Positions 46,853-56,131 of a stretch of DNA of 64,000 nt are shown here, in pieces; positions within the stretch are counted from its first letter, which is position 1, and every line of letters starts with the position of its first letter. This DNA comes from Zobellia laminariae (GTDB taxonomy: Bacteria; Bacteroidota; Bacteroidia; Flavobacteriales; Flavobacteriaceae). The notes under the pieces were generated by a model. It had not been told where the DNA came from and searched no databases. It worked only from the letters and a program-made list of their open reading frames with translations. Both the position numbers and the translations under genes were made by a program. The DNA is taken from assembly GCF_009725995.1 (NCBI RefSeq), contig NZ_RCNS01000002.1, forward strand, positions 62,001 through 126,000, read 5' to 3'.

Positions 46853-49800
46853 ATGAGAATACCAGTTTTGGCAGTACTTTTTCTTTGCGGATGTATACTA
46901 CCGCTAAAGGCACAAAAAACAGTACAGAAACAACAAGCAAATAGGCCCAATATAATTTTTATTCTAACGGATGACCAACGTTTTGATGCATTGGGTTATG
47001 CCGGAAACAAGCTTATTTCTACTCCAGAAATGGATAAATTGGCCAAGAAAGGCACCTATTTTGAAAATGCTATGGTAACCACACCAATCTGTGCCGCCAG
47101 TAGAGCTAGCATTTTAACAGGGCTTCACGAACGTACGCACAATTTCAATTTTCAAACAGGAAATATTAGAGAGTCGTATATGGCAGAATCCTATCCTTCT
47201 ATTTTAAAGGAGAATGGATATTTTACTGGTTTCTATGGTAAATATGGAGTCCGTTATGATAACCTAAAAAATCAATTTGACGAATATGAGTCTTACGACC
47301 GTAATAATGAATATAAAGATAGACGTGGTTATTACTATAAAACCTTAGGTAAGGACACGGTTCATTTAACACGCTACACAGGACAAAAAGCGATTGATTT
47401 TATTGCAGATGTAAAGACAGATGAGCCTTTTTGTCTTTCCTTGAGTTTTAGTGCTCCTCATGCCCATGATGGCGCTGAGGACCAATATTTCTGGCAAGGG
47501 GAGTCAGATGCTTTGCTTCAGAATATGAATATGCCCAAAGCAGATTTGGGAGAAGACAAATATTTTGAGGCTCAACCTAAATTTGTACGTGATGGCTTTA
47601 ACCGTTTACGTTGGACGTGGCGGTATGATACTCCTGAGAAATATCAGCATAGTGTAAAAGGGTATTATAGAATGATTTCTGGAATAGACCGAGAAATTGC
47701 CAAAATCAGGACTGAGCTAGAGAAGAAGGGACTTGCAGAAAACACGGTTATTATTCTAATGGGAGATAACGGTTATTTTTTAGGTGAACGCCAGCTTGCG
47801 GGGAAATGGTTGTTATATGATAATTCTGTTCGCGTGCCTTTAATTGTTTTTGATCCAAGGGTAAAGAGACAAAAAGATAGTGATGCATTGGTATTGAATA
47901 TAGATGTGCCTTCTACCATTTTAGATTTAGCCGGAATAGCCCCGCCAAAATCATGGCAAGGAAAAAGTCTTATGCCTATCGTAGAAAAATCGAAGAAAGA
48001 CTTTAAGCGGGATACGGTATTGATCGAACACCTTTGGGAGTTTGATCATATTCCACCAAGCGAAGGAATCCGTACCAAAAATTGGAAATATTTCCGTTAT
48101 GTCAACGACCAGTCTTTTGAAGAACTTTACAATTTACAAGACGATACTAAAGAGATTAACAATTTGGCAAAAGATTCAAAATATGCCGAAAAATTGATGG
48201 CATTTCGCAACAAAACTAATGACCTTATTCTTGAGCTTTCTGATGACTATTCCAAAGGCCCTAGTACTTTGGTTGTAGAATGGATACGAAACACGGAAGG
48301 GGTTACGGTAATTGATACTAAACCAGAATTTGGATGGGTTGTGCCGGACGGAGCGGTTTCACAATCAGCCTATCAAATATTGGTGGCTTCATCCAAAGAA
48401 AAGATAAACAGCAATATTGGTGATGTTTGGGATAGTGAACAAATAAGAACTAGCGCGTCATCAGAAATAGAACATGGAGGTACAACGTTGAAAAGCGGAG
48501 AGACCTATTTCTGGAAAGTGCGTATTTGGGACCAAGATAATCGGCTTTCAAGGTATTCTCAAAGTCAGTTTTTTACAATGGGAAGTACTAAGGCAACAAT
48601 AACCACTCCCAACAGTTTTCAAATCGATAAAATAAAACCCGTCAAATTTGAAAAAAGAGGTGAAACCTATTTTATGGACTTTGGAAAAGCAGCTTTTGCA
48701 ACTCTAGACTTTACATATAAAGCTAAGGTTAGTGATAGTCTTACTTTTAGAATAGGAGAACAGCTAGATGGTGAAAACATCAATAGAACACCTTTCCACA
48801 GGAGTCATATCAGATATCAAGAAATTAAAATGGCTGTAAACCCTGATCAAACAAAATACCAACTTCAGGTACGAGTAGATGAAAGAAATACAAGACCAGG
48901 TAAGGCGCTACCACTACCAGAAGACTTTCCGATTTTGATGCCGTTTAGATATGTTGAGGTAGATGGTGCAAAAGAACCTGTTACAGCAGAAGATTTTACA
49001 TTATTGGCTCATCATAGTTATTGGGAAAATGATGCTAGTAGTTTTAAAAGCTCGGATGATGTCTTGAACCAAGTTTGGGAAATCTGTAAATACACAATTA
49101 AGGCCACTACTTTTAATGGACTCTATGTAGATGGTGACCGTGAGCGTATTCCGTATGAGGCAGATGCGTATTTGAACCAATTAAGCCATTACACCACCGA
49201 TCGAGAATATGCCATTGCAAGGCAGACCATAGAATACTTTATGGAGCACCCAACATGGCCTACCGAATGGCAGCAGCACGTGGCGCTCATGTTTTATGCA
49301 GATTATATGTATACCGGCAATACGGAGCTAATTGAGAAATATTATGACCGTTTAAAATACAAGACCCTTTATGAGCTTTCTAATGAAGAAGGGCTGATAA
49401 CTTCTACTAAAATGACACCGGAGTTAATGAAGAACCTTGGTTTTTCTCCGCAATTGAAAGAGACCTTTAGAGATATTGTAGATTGGCCATCTGCAGGTTG
49501 GGGAGGAGACCCATCAAATAAAGGGGAACGTGATGCCTATGTTTTTAAAGATTATAATACCGTAGTGAATGCATTCTATTACCAGAATATGAATATCATG
49601 TCCGAATTTGCAAAAGTCTTGGGTAAAACTGAGGAAGCTAGAGATTTTGAACTCCGTGCTTTAAAAGCGAAAAAAGTGGTCAATGAAAAAATGTTCGATT
49701 CGGAACGAGGTGTTTATGTAGATGGTATAGGCACAGACCATGCTGCCCTGCATGCTAATATGTTGCCTTTAGCTTTCAATATGGTGCCGGAGGAGCATAT

Positions 49801-50374
49801 TTCTTCTGTTGTGGAACATGTGAAATCGCGTGGAATGGCATGTAGTGTTTACGGTTCACAATATTTAATGGACGGACTTTATAACGCAGGAGCAGCAGAT
49901 TATGCTTTGGAACTGCTAACCGATACAAGTGATAGAAGTTGGTATAACATGATTCGTATCGGGTCTACAATGACATTAGAAGCTTGGGATTTGAAATATA
50001 AGAATAATCTAGATTGGAACCATGCTTGGGGTGCTGTGCCAGCTAACGCTATTCCACGTGGACTTTGGGGTATTCAACCTAAAACACCAGGATTTGGAAT
50101 TGCTATTATCAAACCTCAAATGAGCGATTTAAAAAATAGCAGTATTGAAGTGCCTACCATAAAAGGAACGATAAAAGGAAGCTACAAATATGAAACTCCT
50201 AGGCTTCAAATTTTTGAAATTGAGATTCCTGCTAATATGGTTGCAGAATTTGAAATTGCCCCGTCACCGGGTAAAGAACTCATGCACAATGGTAAAAAAG
50301 TAAACGCTGCTTTTGGCTCTGTGCGTTTGGAGCCAGGGAAGCATGAAATTAAATTAGTAGTTAATTCTTTTTAA
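46853..50374 (+). CDS. Fused S1 sulfatase / GH78 alpha-L-rhamnosidase
   Basis: A 1173-residue exported protein (signal [20 protein letters not shown]). Residues about 30-480 are a sulfatase: [19 protein letters not shown] gives metal Asp residues, the formylglycine motif is C-A-A-S-R at Cys80 (Ala in place of the usual Pro), [17 protein letters not shown] carries Asp-Asn and Lys, and it ends in [15 protein letters not shown]. From about 485 comes a Fn3-like bridge ([15 protein letters not shown]) and then GH78, with the signature D-G-D-R-E-R at about 760-765, a long (alpha/alpha)6 barrel and a C-terminal beta-sandwich. The same sulfatase-GH78 architecture (S1_25-GH78) is known in the ulvan locus of Formosa agariphila. 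It should remove sulfate and rhamnose from one oligosaccharide end. Confidence 0.93.
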   Translation: MRIPVLAVLFLCGCILPLKAQKTVQKQQANRPNIIFILTDDQRFDALGYAGNKLISTPEMDKLAKKGTYFENAMVTTPICAASRASILTGLHERTHNFNFQTGNIRESYMAESYPSILKENGYFTGFYGKYGVRYDNLKNQFDEYESYDRNNEYKDRRGYYYKTLGKDTVHLTRYTGQKAIDFIADVKTDEPFCLSLSFSAPHAHDGAEDQYFWQGESDALLQNMNMPKADLGEDKYFEAQPKFVRDGFNRLRWTWRYDTPEKYQHSVKGYYRMISGIDREIAKIRTELEKKGLAENTVIILMGDNGYFLGERQLAGKWLLYDNSVRVPLIVFDPRVKRQKDSDALVLNIDVPSTILDLAGIAPPKSWQGKSLMPIVEKSKKDFKRDTVLIEHLWEFDHIPPSEGIRTKNWKYFRYVNDQSFEELYNLQDDTKEINNLAKDSKYAEKLMAFRNKTNDLILELSDDYSKGPSTLVVEWIRNTEGVTVIDTKPEFGWVVPDGAVSQSAYQILVASSKEKINSNIGDVWDSEQIRTSASSEIEHGGTTLKSGETYFWKVRIWDQDNRLSRYSQSQFFTMGSTKATITTPNSFQIDKIKPVKFEKRGETYFMDFGKAAFATLDFTYKAKVSDSLTFRIGEQLDGENINRTPFHRSHIRYQEIKMAVNPDQTKYQLQVRVDERNTRPGKALPLPEDFPILMPFRYVEVDGAKEPVTAEDFTLLAHHSYWENDASSFKSSDDVLNQVWEICKYTIKATTFNGLYVDGDRERIPYEADAYLNQLSHYTTDREYAIARQTIEYFMEHPTWPTEWQQHVALMFYADYMYTGNTELIEKYYDRLKYKTLYELSNEEGLITSTKMTPELMKNLGFSPQLKETFRDIVDWPSAGWGGDPSNKGERDAYVFKDYNTVVNAFYYQNMNIMSEFAKVLGKTEEARDFELRALKAKKVVNEKMFDSERGVYVDGIGTDHAALHANMLPLAFNMVPEEHISSVVEHVKSRGMACSVYGSQYLMDGLYNAGAADYALELLTDTSDRSWYNMIRIGSTMTLEAWDLKYKNNLDWNHAWGAVPANAIPRGLWGIQPKTPGFGIAIIKPQMSDLKNSSIEVPTIKGTIKGSYKYETPRLQIFEIEIPANMVAEFEIAPSPGKELMHNGKKVNAAFGSVRLEPGKHEIKLVVNSF

Positions 50375-50530
50375 AGATTCTTTAGTTTTTTAATTGTAAA
50401 AGGTACATTTATAAAAACATAAGTATAAAGATTAACCAAATTTTGGAGAAGCCAGAACATATAGCAGCCTGTTATTGGGTCATGGAAGCCCAATTTTGTT
50501 ACAAGATTTTATAATTAAAGAATAACTATA

Positions 50531-51868
50531 ATGAAAACATCTAGAAGAAGTTTTATTCAGAAAACAGCATTGGGAACTACAGGTGCTATATTGGGTAGTT
50601 CTAGCTTATCGGCTAAGAGTTACAGAAAAGTGATGGGTGCTAATGATAGAATCCAGGTAGCTATTGCAGGTCTGGGACGCCGTGTTAGTGCTATGTATAC
50701 ACCAATAGAGTTAAAGAGTAATAATGTAGAGCTGTTATACCTTTGTGATGTAATGGAGAGTCAGCGTGTAAAAGCCGCTACGGAAATGTCTACTAGATTG
50801 GGTTATACTCCAAAACTTGAAAACGATATTAGAAAAGTTCTTGAAGATAAAAAAGTAGATGCGTTGTTCAACTTAACTCCTGATCATTGGCATGCTCCGG
50901 GTTCTATAATGGCGTTAAAGGAAGGAAAACACGTTTACGTAGAAAAGCCATGTAGCCATAATATGGCCGAAAATGAATTACTCGTGGCGGCTCAGAAAAA
51001 GTACGACCGTGTGGTGCAAATGGGGAACCAACAACGTTCTGCGGAGCATAGTATTGATATTATAAAGCAAATTCATAATGGTGTAATCGGTAAGCCATAT
51101 AAGGCGGTTGCTTTTTTTAGTAGTAAACGAGGAGAGGTGCCACTTCAAAAAGCAGCACCCATTCCTGCAGGTCTGGATTGGGAATTATTTCAGGGACCAG
51201 CTGTTCGTCGTGATTATACTTCTGAAACTTGGAATTACAACTGGCACTGGTACGGATGGAATTATGGTACGGCAGAATTAGGTAATAACGGTACGCATGA
51301 GTTAGATGTAGCACGTTGGGCGTTGCAAGTAGATTTTCCAAATCATGTAGAGGCAGATGGTATTAAATCGGCTTTTGTTGATGATGGCTGGGAAATGTAC
51401 GATACTATGGAAGCTACTTTTAAGTTCGATAATAATACGACTATTAAATGGGACGGTAAAAGTAGAAACGGTTATGGGACTTACGGCGGAGGTCGTGGTA
51501 CCGTTATATACGGTAGCGAAGGTAGTGTCTATGTAAACCGAAACTTGTACAAGTTGTATGACAGAGAGGGTAACTTGGTAAAAACAGTTAACGCAAAAAC
51601 GAAAGAAGGCGGAATAGAGCTTGGCGGCGGTGGCGGAATGACTACCGTACACGTTGGTAATTTTTTCAATACCATTAGGGGAAAGGAAACATTACAAGCA
51701 CCAATAGACGATGCATCAAAAAGTATGGCATTAGTTCACTTCGGTAATGTAGCGTATAGAATTGGTAATGGTTTTGATATAGATTCCAAAACCGGGCGAA
51801 TGCTAGACCGTAAAGCATTGGCTTTATGGGGTAGGGAATATGCCAAAGGCTGGGATGTAAAACTTTAG
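50531..51868 (+). CDS. Tat-exported Gfo/Idh/MocA family oxidoreductase
   Basis: A 445-residue protein with a twin-arginine signal (S-R-R-S-F-I-Q-K at residues 4-11, then a hydrophobic run). The Rossmann start is IQVAIAGLGRRVSAMY. The family motif is E-K-P-C-S-H-N, and WHWYGWNYGTAELGNNGTHELDVARWAL is the C-terminal domain core (cited here in part: GNNGTHELD). It is paralogous to the gene at 10779 but keeps the Glu in E-K-P. It lies 157 bp after the sulfatase-GH78 gene and ends at a very strong terminator. I see no copy of the rhamnose operator directly upstream. It probably acts on a sugar in the periplasm, perhaps as partner of the DUF1080 protein. Confidence 0.85.
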   Translation: MKTSRRSFIQKTALGTTGAILGSSSLSAKSYRKVMGANDRIQVAIAGLGRRVSAMYTPIELKSNNVELLYLCDVMESQRVKAATEMSTRLGYTPKLENDIRKVLEDKKVDALFNLTPDHWHAPGSIMALKEGKHVYVEKPCSHNMAENELLVAAQKKYDRVVQMGNQQRSAEHSIDIIKQIHNGVIGKPYKAVAFFSSKRGEVPLQKAAPIPAGLDWELFQGPAVRRDYTSETWNYNWHWYGWNYGTAELGNNGTHELDVARWALQVDFPNHVEADGIKSAFVDDGWEMYDTMEATFKFDNNTTIKWDGKSRNGYGTYGGGRGTVIYGSEGSVYVNRNLYKLYDREGNLVKTVNAKTKEGGIELGGGGGMTTVHVGNFFNTIRGKETLQAPIDDASKSMALVHFGNVAYRIGNGFDIDSKTGRMLDRKALALWGREYAKGWDVKL

Positions 51869-51883
51869 TTTTAATAAGTAATG

Positions 51884-51931
51884 AAATCGGGGGTAATATA
51901 GCTGAAAGCTATATTACCCCCGATTTTTTTT
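51884..51931. terminator. Very strong rho-independent terminator
   Basis: 20-bp perfect stem, left arm 51884-51903 and right arm 51907-51926, with GGGGG/CCCCC in the middle and a GAA loop, running into eight T. It separates the + strand oxidoreductase from the - strand sulfatase remnant and fits both directions. Confidence 0.93.
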
Positions 51932-51958
51932 ATCAATTTTTAGATTTGCCAAAACAGA

Positions 51959-52162
51959 TTAATTGGTATAAGGAACTGTCCCTGTTTCATCAATGGGATA
52001 TCCCCATTTTTTAATGTATTCCAAACCGGGAAGAAACTCATCCCCAGTTTCTTTCAACCTTTGAGATAGTAATTTTTCCATATCATCTTGCACAGAAGTA
52101 TACCCTTCATTACCCACAAGATTATTCAGTTGGTAAGGGTCTATTTTATTATCAAAAAGTAA
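51959..52162 (-). pseudogene. C-terminal remnant of a sulfatase gene
   Basis: A - strand open stretch of 67 codons without a start, preceded in frame by TGA (52165-52163). The product reads L-F-D-N-K-I-D-P-Y-Q-L-N-N-L-V-G-N near its beginning, then ETGDEFLPGLEYIKKWGY and ends PIDETGTVPYTN. This is the characteristic end of S1 sulfatases (xLYDLxxDPYExNNL followed by a terminal helix). Everything upstream, including the formylglycine motif, is missing, and the break lies about 15 bp from the rhaM operator. It is therefore a deletion relic from rearrangement inside the sulfatase locus. Confidence 0.8.
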
Positions 52163-52176
52163 TCATATTATTTTAA

Positions 52177-52221
52177 CAGCACTGTACAGGATACATAACC
52201 ATTTTTGAGAGGTTATTTTTG
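52177..52221 (+). promoter_or_regulatory. Rhamnose-regulon operator and promoter of rhaM
   Basis: CAGCA-CTGTA-CAGGA-TA at 52177-52193 includes the palindrome CTGTACAG. The box TATTTTTG at 52214-52221 starts 33 bp after the core start (52181). Confidence 0.75.
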
Positions 52222-52289
52222 GGGAGGTGTTTAAATTATTTTAATCTTAAGCTGAATCTCCCTAAAAACTAAATCTAATCCAATAGAAA

Positions 52290-52604
52290 ATGATTCGTAA
52301 AGCATTCAAAATGAAGCTGTATCCTTATAATATAGAGGAGTATACAAGAAGGCACAATCCTATTTGGCCTGAACTAGAACAGCTACTTAAAGAATACGGG
52401 GTTCATAATTATAATATTTTTCTGGATTCCGAGACGCATTTTTTATTTGGCTATGCCGAGGTAGAATCTGAAGAAAAATGGAATGCAATAGGTGATACGG
52501 AAATTTGTAAAAAATGGTGGAAACATATGGCAGGTCTCATGGAAACAAATGCAGATGATAGTCCGGTTTCTATAGATTTAAAACCTGTTTTTTATATGTC
52601 CTAA
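52290..52604 (+). CDS. rhaM: L-rhamnose mutarotase
   Basis: A 104-residue protein, the same length as E. coli RhaM and strongly similar: MIRKAFKMKLYP, RRHNPIWPELE, VHNYNIFLD, then CKKWWKHMAGLME and a final PVFYMS. The family's catalytic His22 is present in R-R-H-N-P. It interconverts alpha- and beta-L-rhamnose, feeding the isomerase. It is split from the catabolic operon by about 17 kb but has the same operator, which supports one regulon. Confidence 0.96.
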   Translation: MIRKAFKMKLYPYNIEEYTRRHNPIWPELEQLLKEYGVHNYNIFLDSETHFLFGYAEVESEEKWNAIGDTEICKKWWKHMAGLMETNADDSPVSIDLKPVFYMS

Positions 52605-52718
52605 TGTGGTTTGTCTTATATATTTTCCTTGGGCGAGTGATAAAAAAAATGCAGATATTAAGTATCACTTAATTCTTATTGTTAGCCGAATAACCAATAG
52701 AAGCAATCGCTGAAAAAC

Positions 52719-54194
52719 TTAACTAAATTTGTTCGTTAACTCAGAAACTACTTCTTCTATCACTTTATTTTTTTTGATTTTTTCTAAGATTTTAGGAGCT
52801 ACCACGCGTTCTTTACAATCCATAATAGAGCAACGTTCACAGGTGTTACCAACAACTTGTGTGTCTATTTTTGGGTCTTCTAAAAAAGCCATTTTCTTTT
52901 TTAATTGCTTATTGATAAGCAAGCCAATACTAATACTTCTATATTGGTTTTTTTTAAATGGATCTTTGGTAGCGGAGGAAAATACTAGATACGAAACATC
53001 ATCATCAGGATATTGAGAAATTTGTATATCAAAAGCATGATCTTCTTTGCTTTTATCAATATCCTCTAAAACCTTTAATGAAACCCATCTTCTACAATAA
53101 TGTTCATTGGTTTCATTACTATGAGGAGATTGTTGATTAGGTAAATGCAATTCTTTTGTTAGGTAATAATTTTTGCTGCCTACGTCATGGGTAAAACGTA
53201 GAAAGAATAGCGTTTGAATATTAAAATCTTGCGGCAACAAGTTTGTTAAACGTTGGTAGAAAGTCTCTGGTGATGCCGCAAAAAAAGAAAAAATCTTTAT
53301 AAAGGCAACCTTGTCAAAGGTATCTTTCTTAATGAGTTTAGAAAATTCATTAACCAATGCAGCTCTTGGTAACAAAAGTGCGCCGGCAAAATAGGACGCG
53401 TAAAAATTATTCAAAACTTGGTCAAAATTTTCAAACTTAATCCATGGAAAAGTGTAAAGACGTTGCTCAAAATCCAAGTAGTTATACCCTATTTCTTTGG
53501 CATATATAAAAGTACGTTGCGCCTCATCTATATCACTAGCCAGTAATAATGTTTTTGTTTTTGGTACAAAAACAGAGCGCAGGTCGTAAAGTTCTTTGTG
53601 CTTTTTTAAATCGTTATTATTTATAGTGTACCCGTATTCTTCAACAAGAACCTCTTCTAATTCTTTAGAAGATACCGGCGACTTCAAATCTATCTGATAC
53701 GCTTTACAAAACTTAACTACTTTCTGTTCTAAATCATCAAAATAATTATAGTTGGACTGTTGGTAAGAGCGCAAAGAAGAAAGGTAAAAACTCTCTCTAT
53801 TGAAGTTGTAATGTTTTGCAACTTCAATTATAGTAGTGATAAAGGCATTGACCTTATCAGGCGCATTTGCAATAATATCAATTAGGTTGCTCTCTTTTAT
53901 TCCAAAAAGTTCCAATGGAATTTCCTTTAGAATCTTGGATTGTAAAATTTCACCAATAGGAGCAAGATTCTTATCCAATTTCAAAGAAACGAGGTCGTCA
54001 TAAGAAACATCTAATTTTTCGGATAGTATAATAATCTTATCGGTCTTTGGATATTTCTTGCCCTTTTCAATTTCGTTCAGATACGATTTTGATAGTTTGG
54101 CAAGCTTTGATAATCCAAATAGAGATAGATTTCTTTCGGTGCGGATCTGCTTTAATTTCAGTCCAAAAATGAGCTTAACGTATTCTTCTTCCAT
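52719..54194 (-). CDS. XRE-family regulator with IrrE-like domain (RamB/short-chain fatty-acyl type)
   Basis: A 491-residue protein. The N-terminal helix-turn-helix (about residues 8-65) is LKLKQIRTERNLSLFGLSKL onward to LNEIEKGKKYPKTD. The middle carries an ImmA/IrrE-like segment (RTFIYAKEIGYNYLDF; the zinc HExxH is not present). The C-terminal DUF2083-like part has a Cys cluster N-T-C-E-R-C-S-I-M-D-C-K-E-R. RamB of Corynebacterium, with this architecture, controls acetate and glyoxylate genes. Here it is divergent from aceB with a perfect palindrome in the gap, so control of the glyoxylate shunt is a well-supported inference. Confidence 0.87.
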   Translation of the reverse strand: MEEEYVKLIFGLKLKQIRTERNLSLFGLSKLAKLSKSYLNEIEKGKKYPKTDKIIILSEKLDVSYDDLVSLKLDKNLAPIGEILQSKILKEIPLELFGIKESNLIDIIANAPDKVNAFITTIIEVAKHYNFNRESFYLSSLRSYQQSNYNYFDDLEQKVVKFCKAYQIDLKSPVSSKELEEVLVEEYGYTINNNDLKKHKELYDLRSVFVPKTKTLLLASDIDEAQRTFIYAKEIGYNYLDFEQRLYTFPWIKFENFDQVLNNFYASYFAGALLLPRAALVNEFSKLIKKDTFDKVAFIKIFSFFAASPETFYQRLTNLLPQDFNIQTLFFLRFTHDVGSKNYYLTKELHLPNQQSPHSNETNEHYCRRWVSLKVLEDIDKSKEDHAFDIQISQYPDDDVSYLVFSSATKDPFKKNQYRSISIGLLINKQLKKKMAFLEDPKIDTQVVGNTCERCSIMDCKERVVAPKILEKIKKNKVIEEVVSELTNKFS

Positions 54195-54255
54195 AGTTCA
54201 AGAGCAAAGATAATCAAATATGCGAACATTGTAAATTATGTTAAAATTTAAAATT

Positions 54256-54300
54256 TAGCGAACGTTCGCTAGAATATGTGAAAACTTTATTTTAATATTG
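54256..54300 (+). promoter_or_regulatory. Palindromic operator and promoter of aceB
   Basis: The perfect 16-bp palindrome TAGCGAACGTTCGCTA (54256-54271) is centred 29.5 bp before the box TAATATTG (54293-54300, one mismatch from TAnnTTTG). A related half-site, TGCGAACATT, lies at 54221-54230 nearer the regulator gene. Likely target of the divergent RamB-like regulator. Confidence 0.7.
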
Positions 54301-54320
54301 TTTCATAAAACAATCGAGAT

Positions 54321-55919
54321 ATGGAAAATAGAACAACAACATTTACCAAATGGCAGTTTAATACGGAAGTAAAAAATTACTATCCACAGGTATTAACAGA
54401 AGAAGCTATGGCTTTTTTAACGGCCCTCCATGAGCGTTTTGATAATGAAAGATTATCACTTTTGGAGAGAAGGAAAGCCGAACAAGCTTTTTTTGATAAA
54501 GGAAAATTTCCTGAATTTCCTGTTGAAACCAAAAGTATTAGAGCATCTGATTGGACAGCCTCATCCATCCCGCATGATTTGCAAGATCGTCGTGTAGAGA
54601 TAACTGGTCCTGTAGATCGTAAAATGGTAATCAATGCCCTAAACTCAGGTGCTAAAACTTTTATGGCAGATTTTGAAGATAGTAATTCACCTACTTGGTC
54701 TAACTGTGTAGAGGGACAACAGAACTTAATTGATGCCAACAAAAAAACAATTGATTATTACAATCGACAGAAAGACAAGTCTTATACTTTAAATGACAAG
54801 ACAGCTGTTTTGTTGGTACGCCCAAGAGGCCTTCATTTAAACGAACGCCATATTCAAATTAAAGAAGTGGAAATATCTGCCAGTTTGTTTGATTTTGGAC
54901 TTTATGTATTTCACAATACTAAAACTATGATGGCAAATAACACTGCCCCGTATTTTTACCTTCCAAAGTTGGAACACTATTTAGAAGCGCGCTGGTGGAA
55001 CGAAGTTTTTGAATTTGCCCAAGAGTATCTTAGTGTACCAACAGGTACTTTCAAAACTACCGTATTGGTGGAGACCATTACGGCAAGCCATCAACTAGAT
55101 GAGATTATATATGAGCTTAAAAACCATATTGTTGGTTTAAACTGTGGCCGATGGGATTATATATTCTCTTACATCAAAAAGTTTAGAAACCATCCTAACT
55201 TTTTGGTTCCTAATCGTGATCAAGTAACAATGACGTCTCCTTTTATGGACGCCTATTCAAAATTGGTAATTCAACGTTGTCACAAAAGGGGAATTCTTGC
55301 AATAGGTGGTATGGCGGCTCAAATTCCAATCAAGAATAATCCTAAAGCAAATTCAGCTGCTTTGGAAAAAGTGAGGTTGGATAAAGAACGAGAAGTTCAA
55401 AACGGGCATGATGGTACCTGGGTAGCACATCCTGATTTGGTAGAGGTGGCTATGAATGAGTTCAATAAGCACATGCCAACTCCAAATCAATTGCATGTTA
55501 CACGTAATGATATATCCATTTCTGCTGAGGATTTGGTAGCTCTTCCCACGGGTACGGTTACCGAAGAGGGAGTGCGTAAAAATATTAATGTAGGAACCTT
55601 GTATTTAGAAGCTTGGCTTCAAGGCAATGGTGCGGTAGCATTATATAATCTTATGGAGGATGCGGCGACAGCTGAAATCTCAAGAACACAGATTTGGCAT
55701 TGGTTAAATAAGGAGGTTGTTCTAGAAGATGGTAGAAAATTTGACAATGCTCTTTTCAATACCATTTTTGATGAAGAGATGGAAAAAATTCTAACAGAAG
55801 TAGGACCATCTAAAATAAAAGATACCCAGTTTAAAAGGGCTTTTGACCTATTTAGAGAATTGATTTTAGCCGATGATTTTGAGGAGTTTCTTACGATACC
55901 GGCCTATAAGTATATCTAA
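54321..55919 (+). CDS. aceB: Malate synthase A
   Basis: A 532-residue TIM-barrel enzyme of normal length for the A isoform. Signatures: MADFEDSNSPTWSN, VRPRGLHLNERH, LVETITASHQLDEIIYEL (catalytic region with Mg-binding Glu), GLNCGRWDYIFSYIKK, and GGMAAQIPIKNNP followed by NGHDGTWVAHP. It condenses glyoxylate with acetyl-CoA to malate, the second step of the glyoxylate shunt. First gene of the ace operon. Confidence 0.97.
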   Translation: MENRTTTFTKWQFNTEVKNYYPQVLTEEAMAFLTALHERFDNERLSLLERRKAEQAFFDKGKFPEFPVETKSIRASDWTASSIPHDLQDRRVEITGPVDRKMVINALNSGAKTFMADFEDSNSPTWSNCVEGQQNLIDANKKTIDYYNRQKDKSYTLNDKTAVLLVRPRGLHLNERHIQIKEVEISASLFDFGLYVFHNTKTMMANNTAPYFYLPKLEHYLEARWWNEVFEFAQEYLSVPTGTFKTTVLVETITASHQLDEIIYELKNHIVGLNCGRWDYIFSYIKKFRNHPNFLVPNRDQVTMTSPFMDAYSKLVIQRCHKRGILAIGGMAAQIPIKNNPKANSAALEKVRLDKEREVQNGHDGTWVAHPDLVEVAMNEFNKHMPTPNQLHVTRNDISISAEDLVALPTGTVTEEGVRKNINVGTLYLEAWLQGNGAVALYNLMEDAATAEISRTQIWHWLNKEVVLEDGRKFDNALFNTIFDEEMEKILTEVGPSKIKDTQFKRAFDLFRELILADDFEEFLTIPAYKYI

Positions 55920-55999
55920 ACAAAAAAGGAACCCCGCAGATGCTACAACATCTATTGCAGGGCCCAAATTATTAATAAATAATAACGTAAAACAAAAGT

Positions 56000-56119
56000 A
56001 TGGAATCTTTAAAAAAAACTCAAGCATTAATTACCGAATGGGCAATTAATAACACGTTACAATACAACGGGTCTAGAATTAAAAAAGGGCTGTTTACAAC
56101 AATTAATCTTAACTCTTAA
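56000..56119 (+). CDS. Possible small protein between aceB and aceA (39 aa)
   Basis: ATG at 56000, stop TAA at 56117-56119, ending 12 bp before aceA. The peptide starts MESLKKTQALITEWAINN and has a basic end (RIKKGLFTTINLNS). It has no signal or membrane segment. The gap between aceB and aceA is 212 bp, and this frame fills most of its second half. It may be a real small protein, a leader that couples translation to aceA, or chance. Not recognised. Confidence 0.4.
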   Translation: MESLKKTQALITEWAINNTLQYNGSRIKKGLFTTINLNS

Positions 56120-56131
56120 AACGCTACTATT

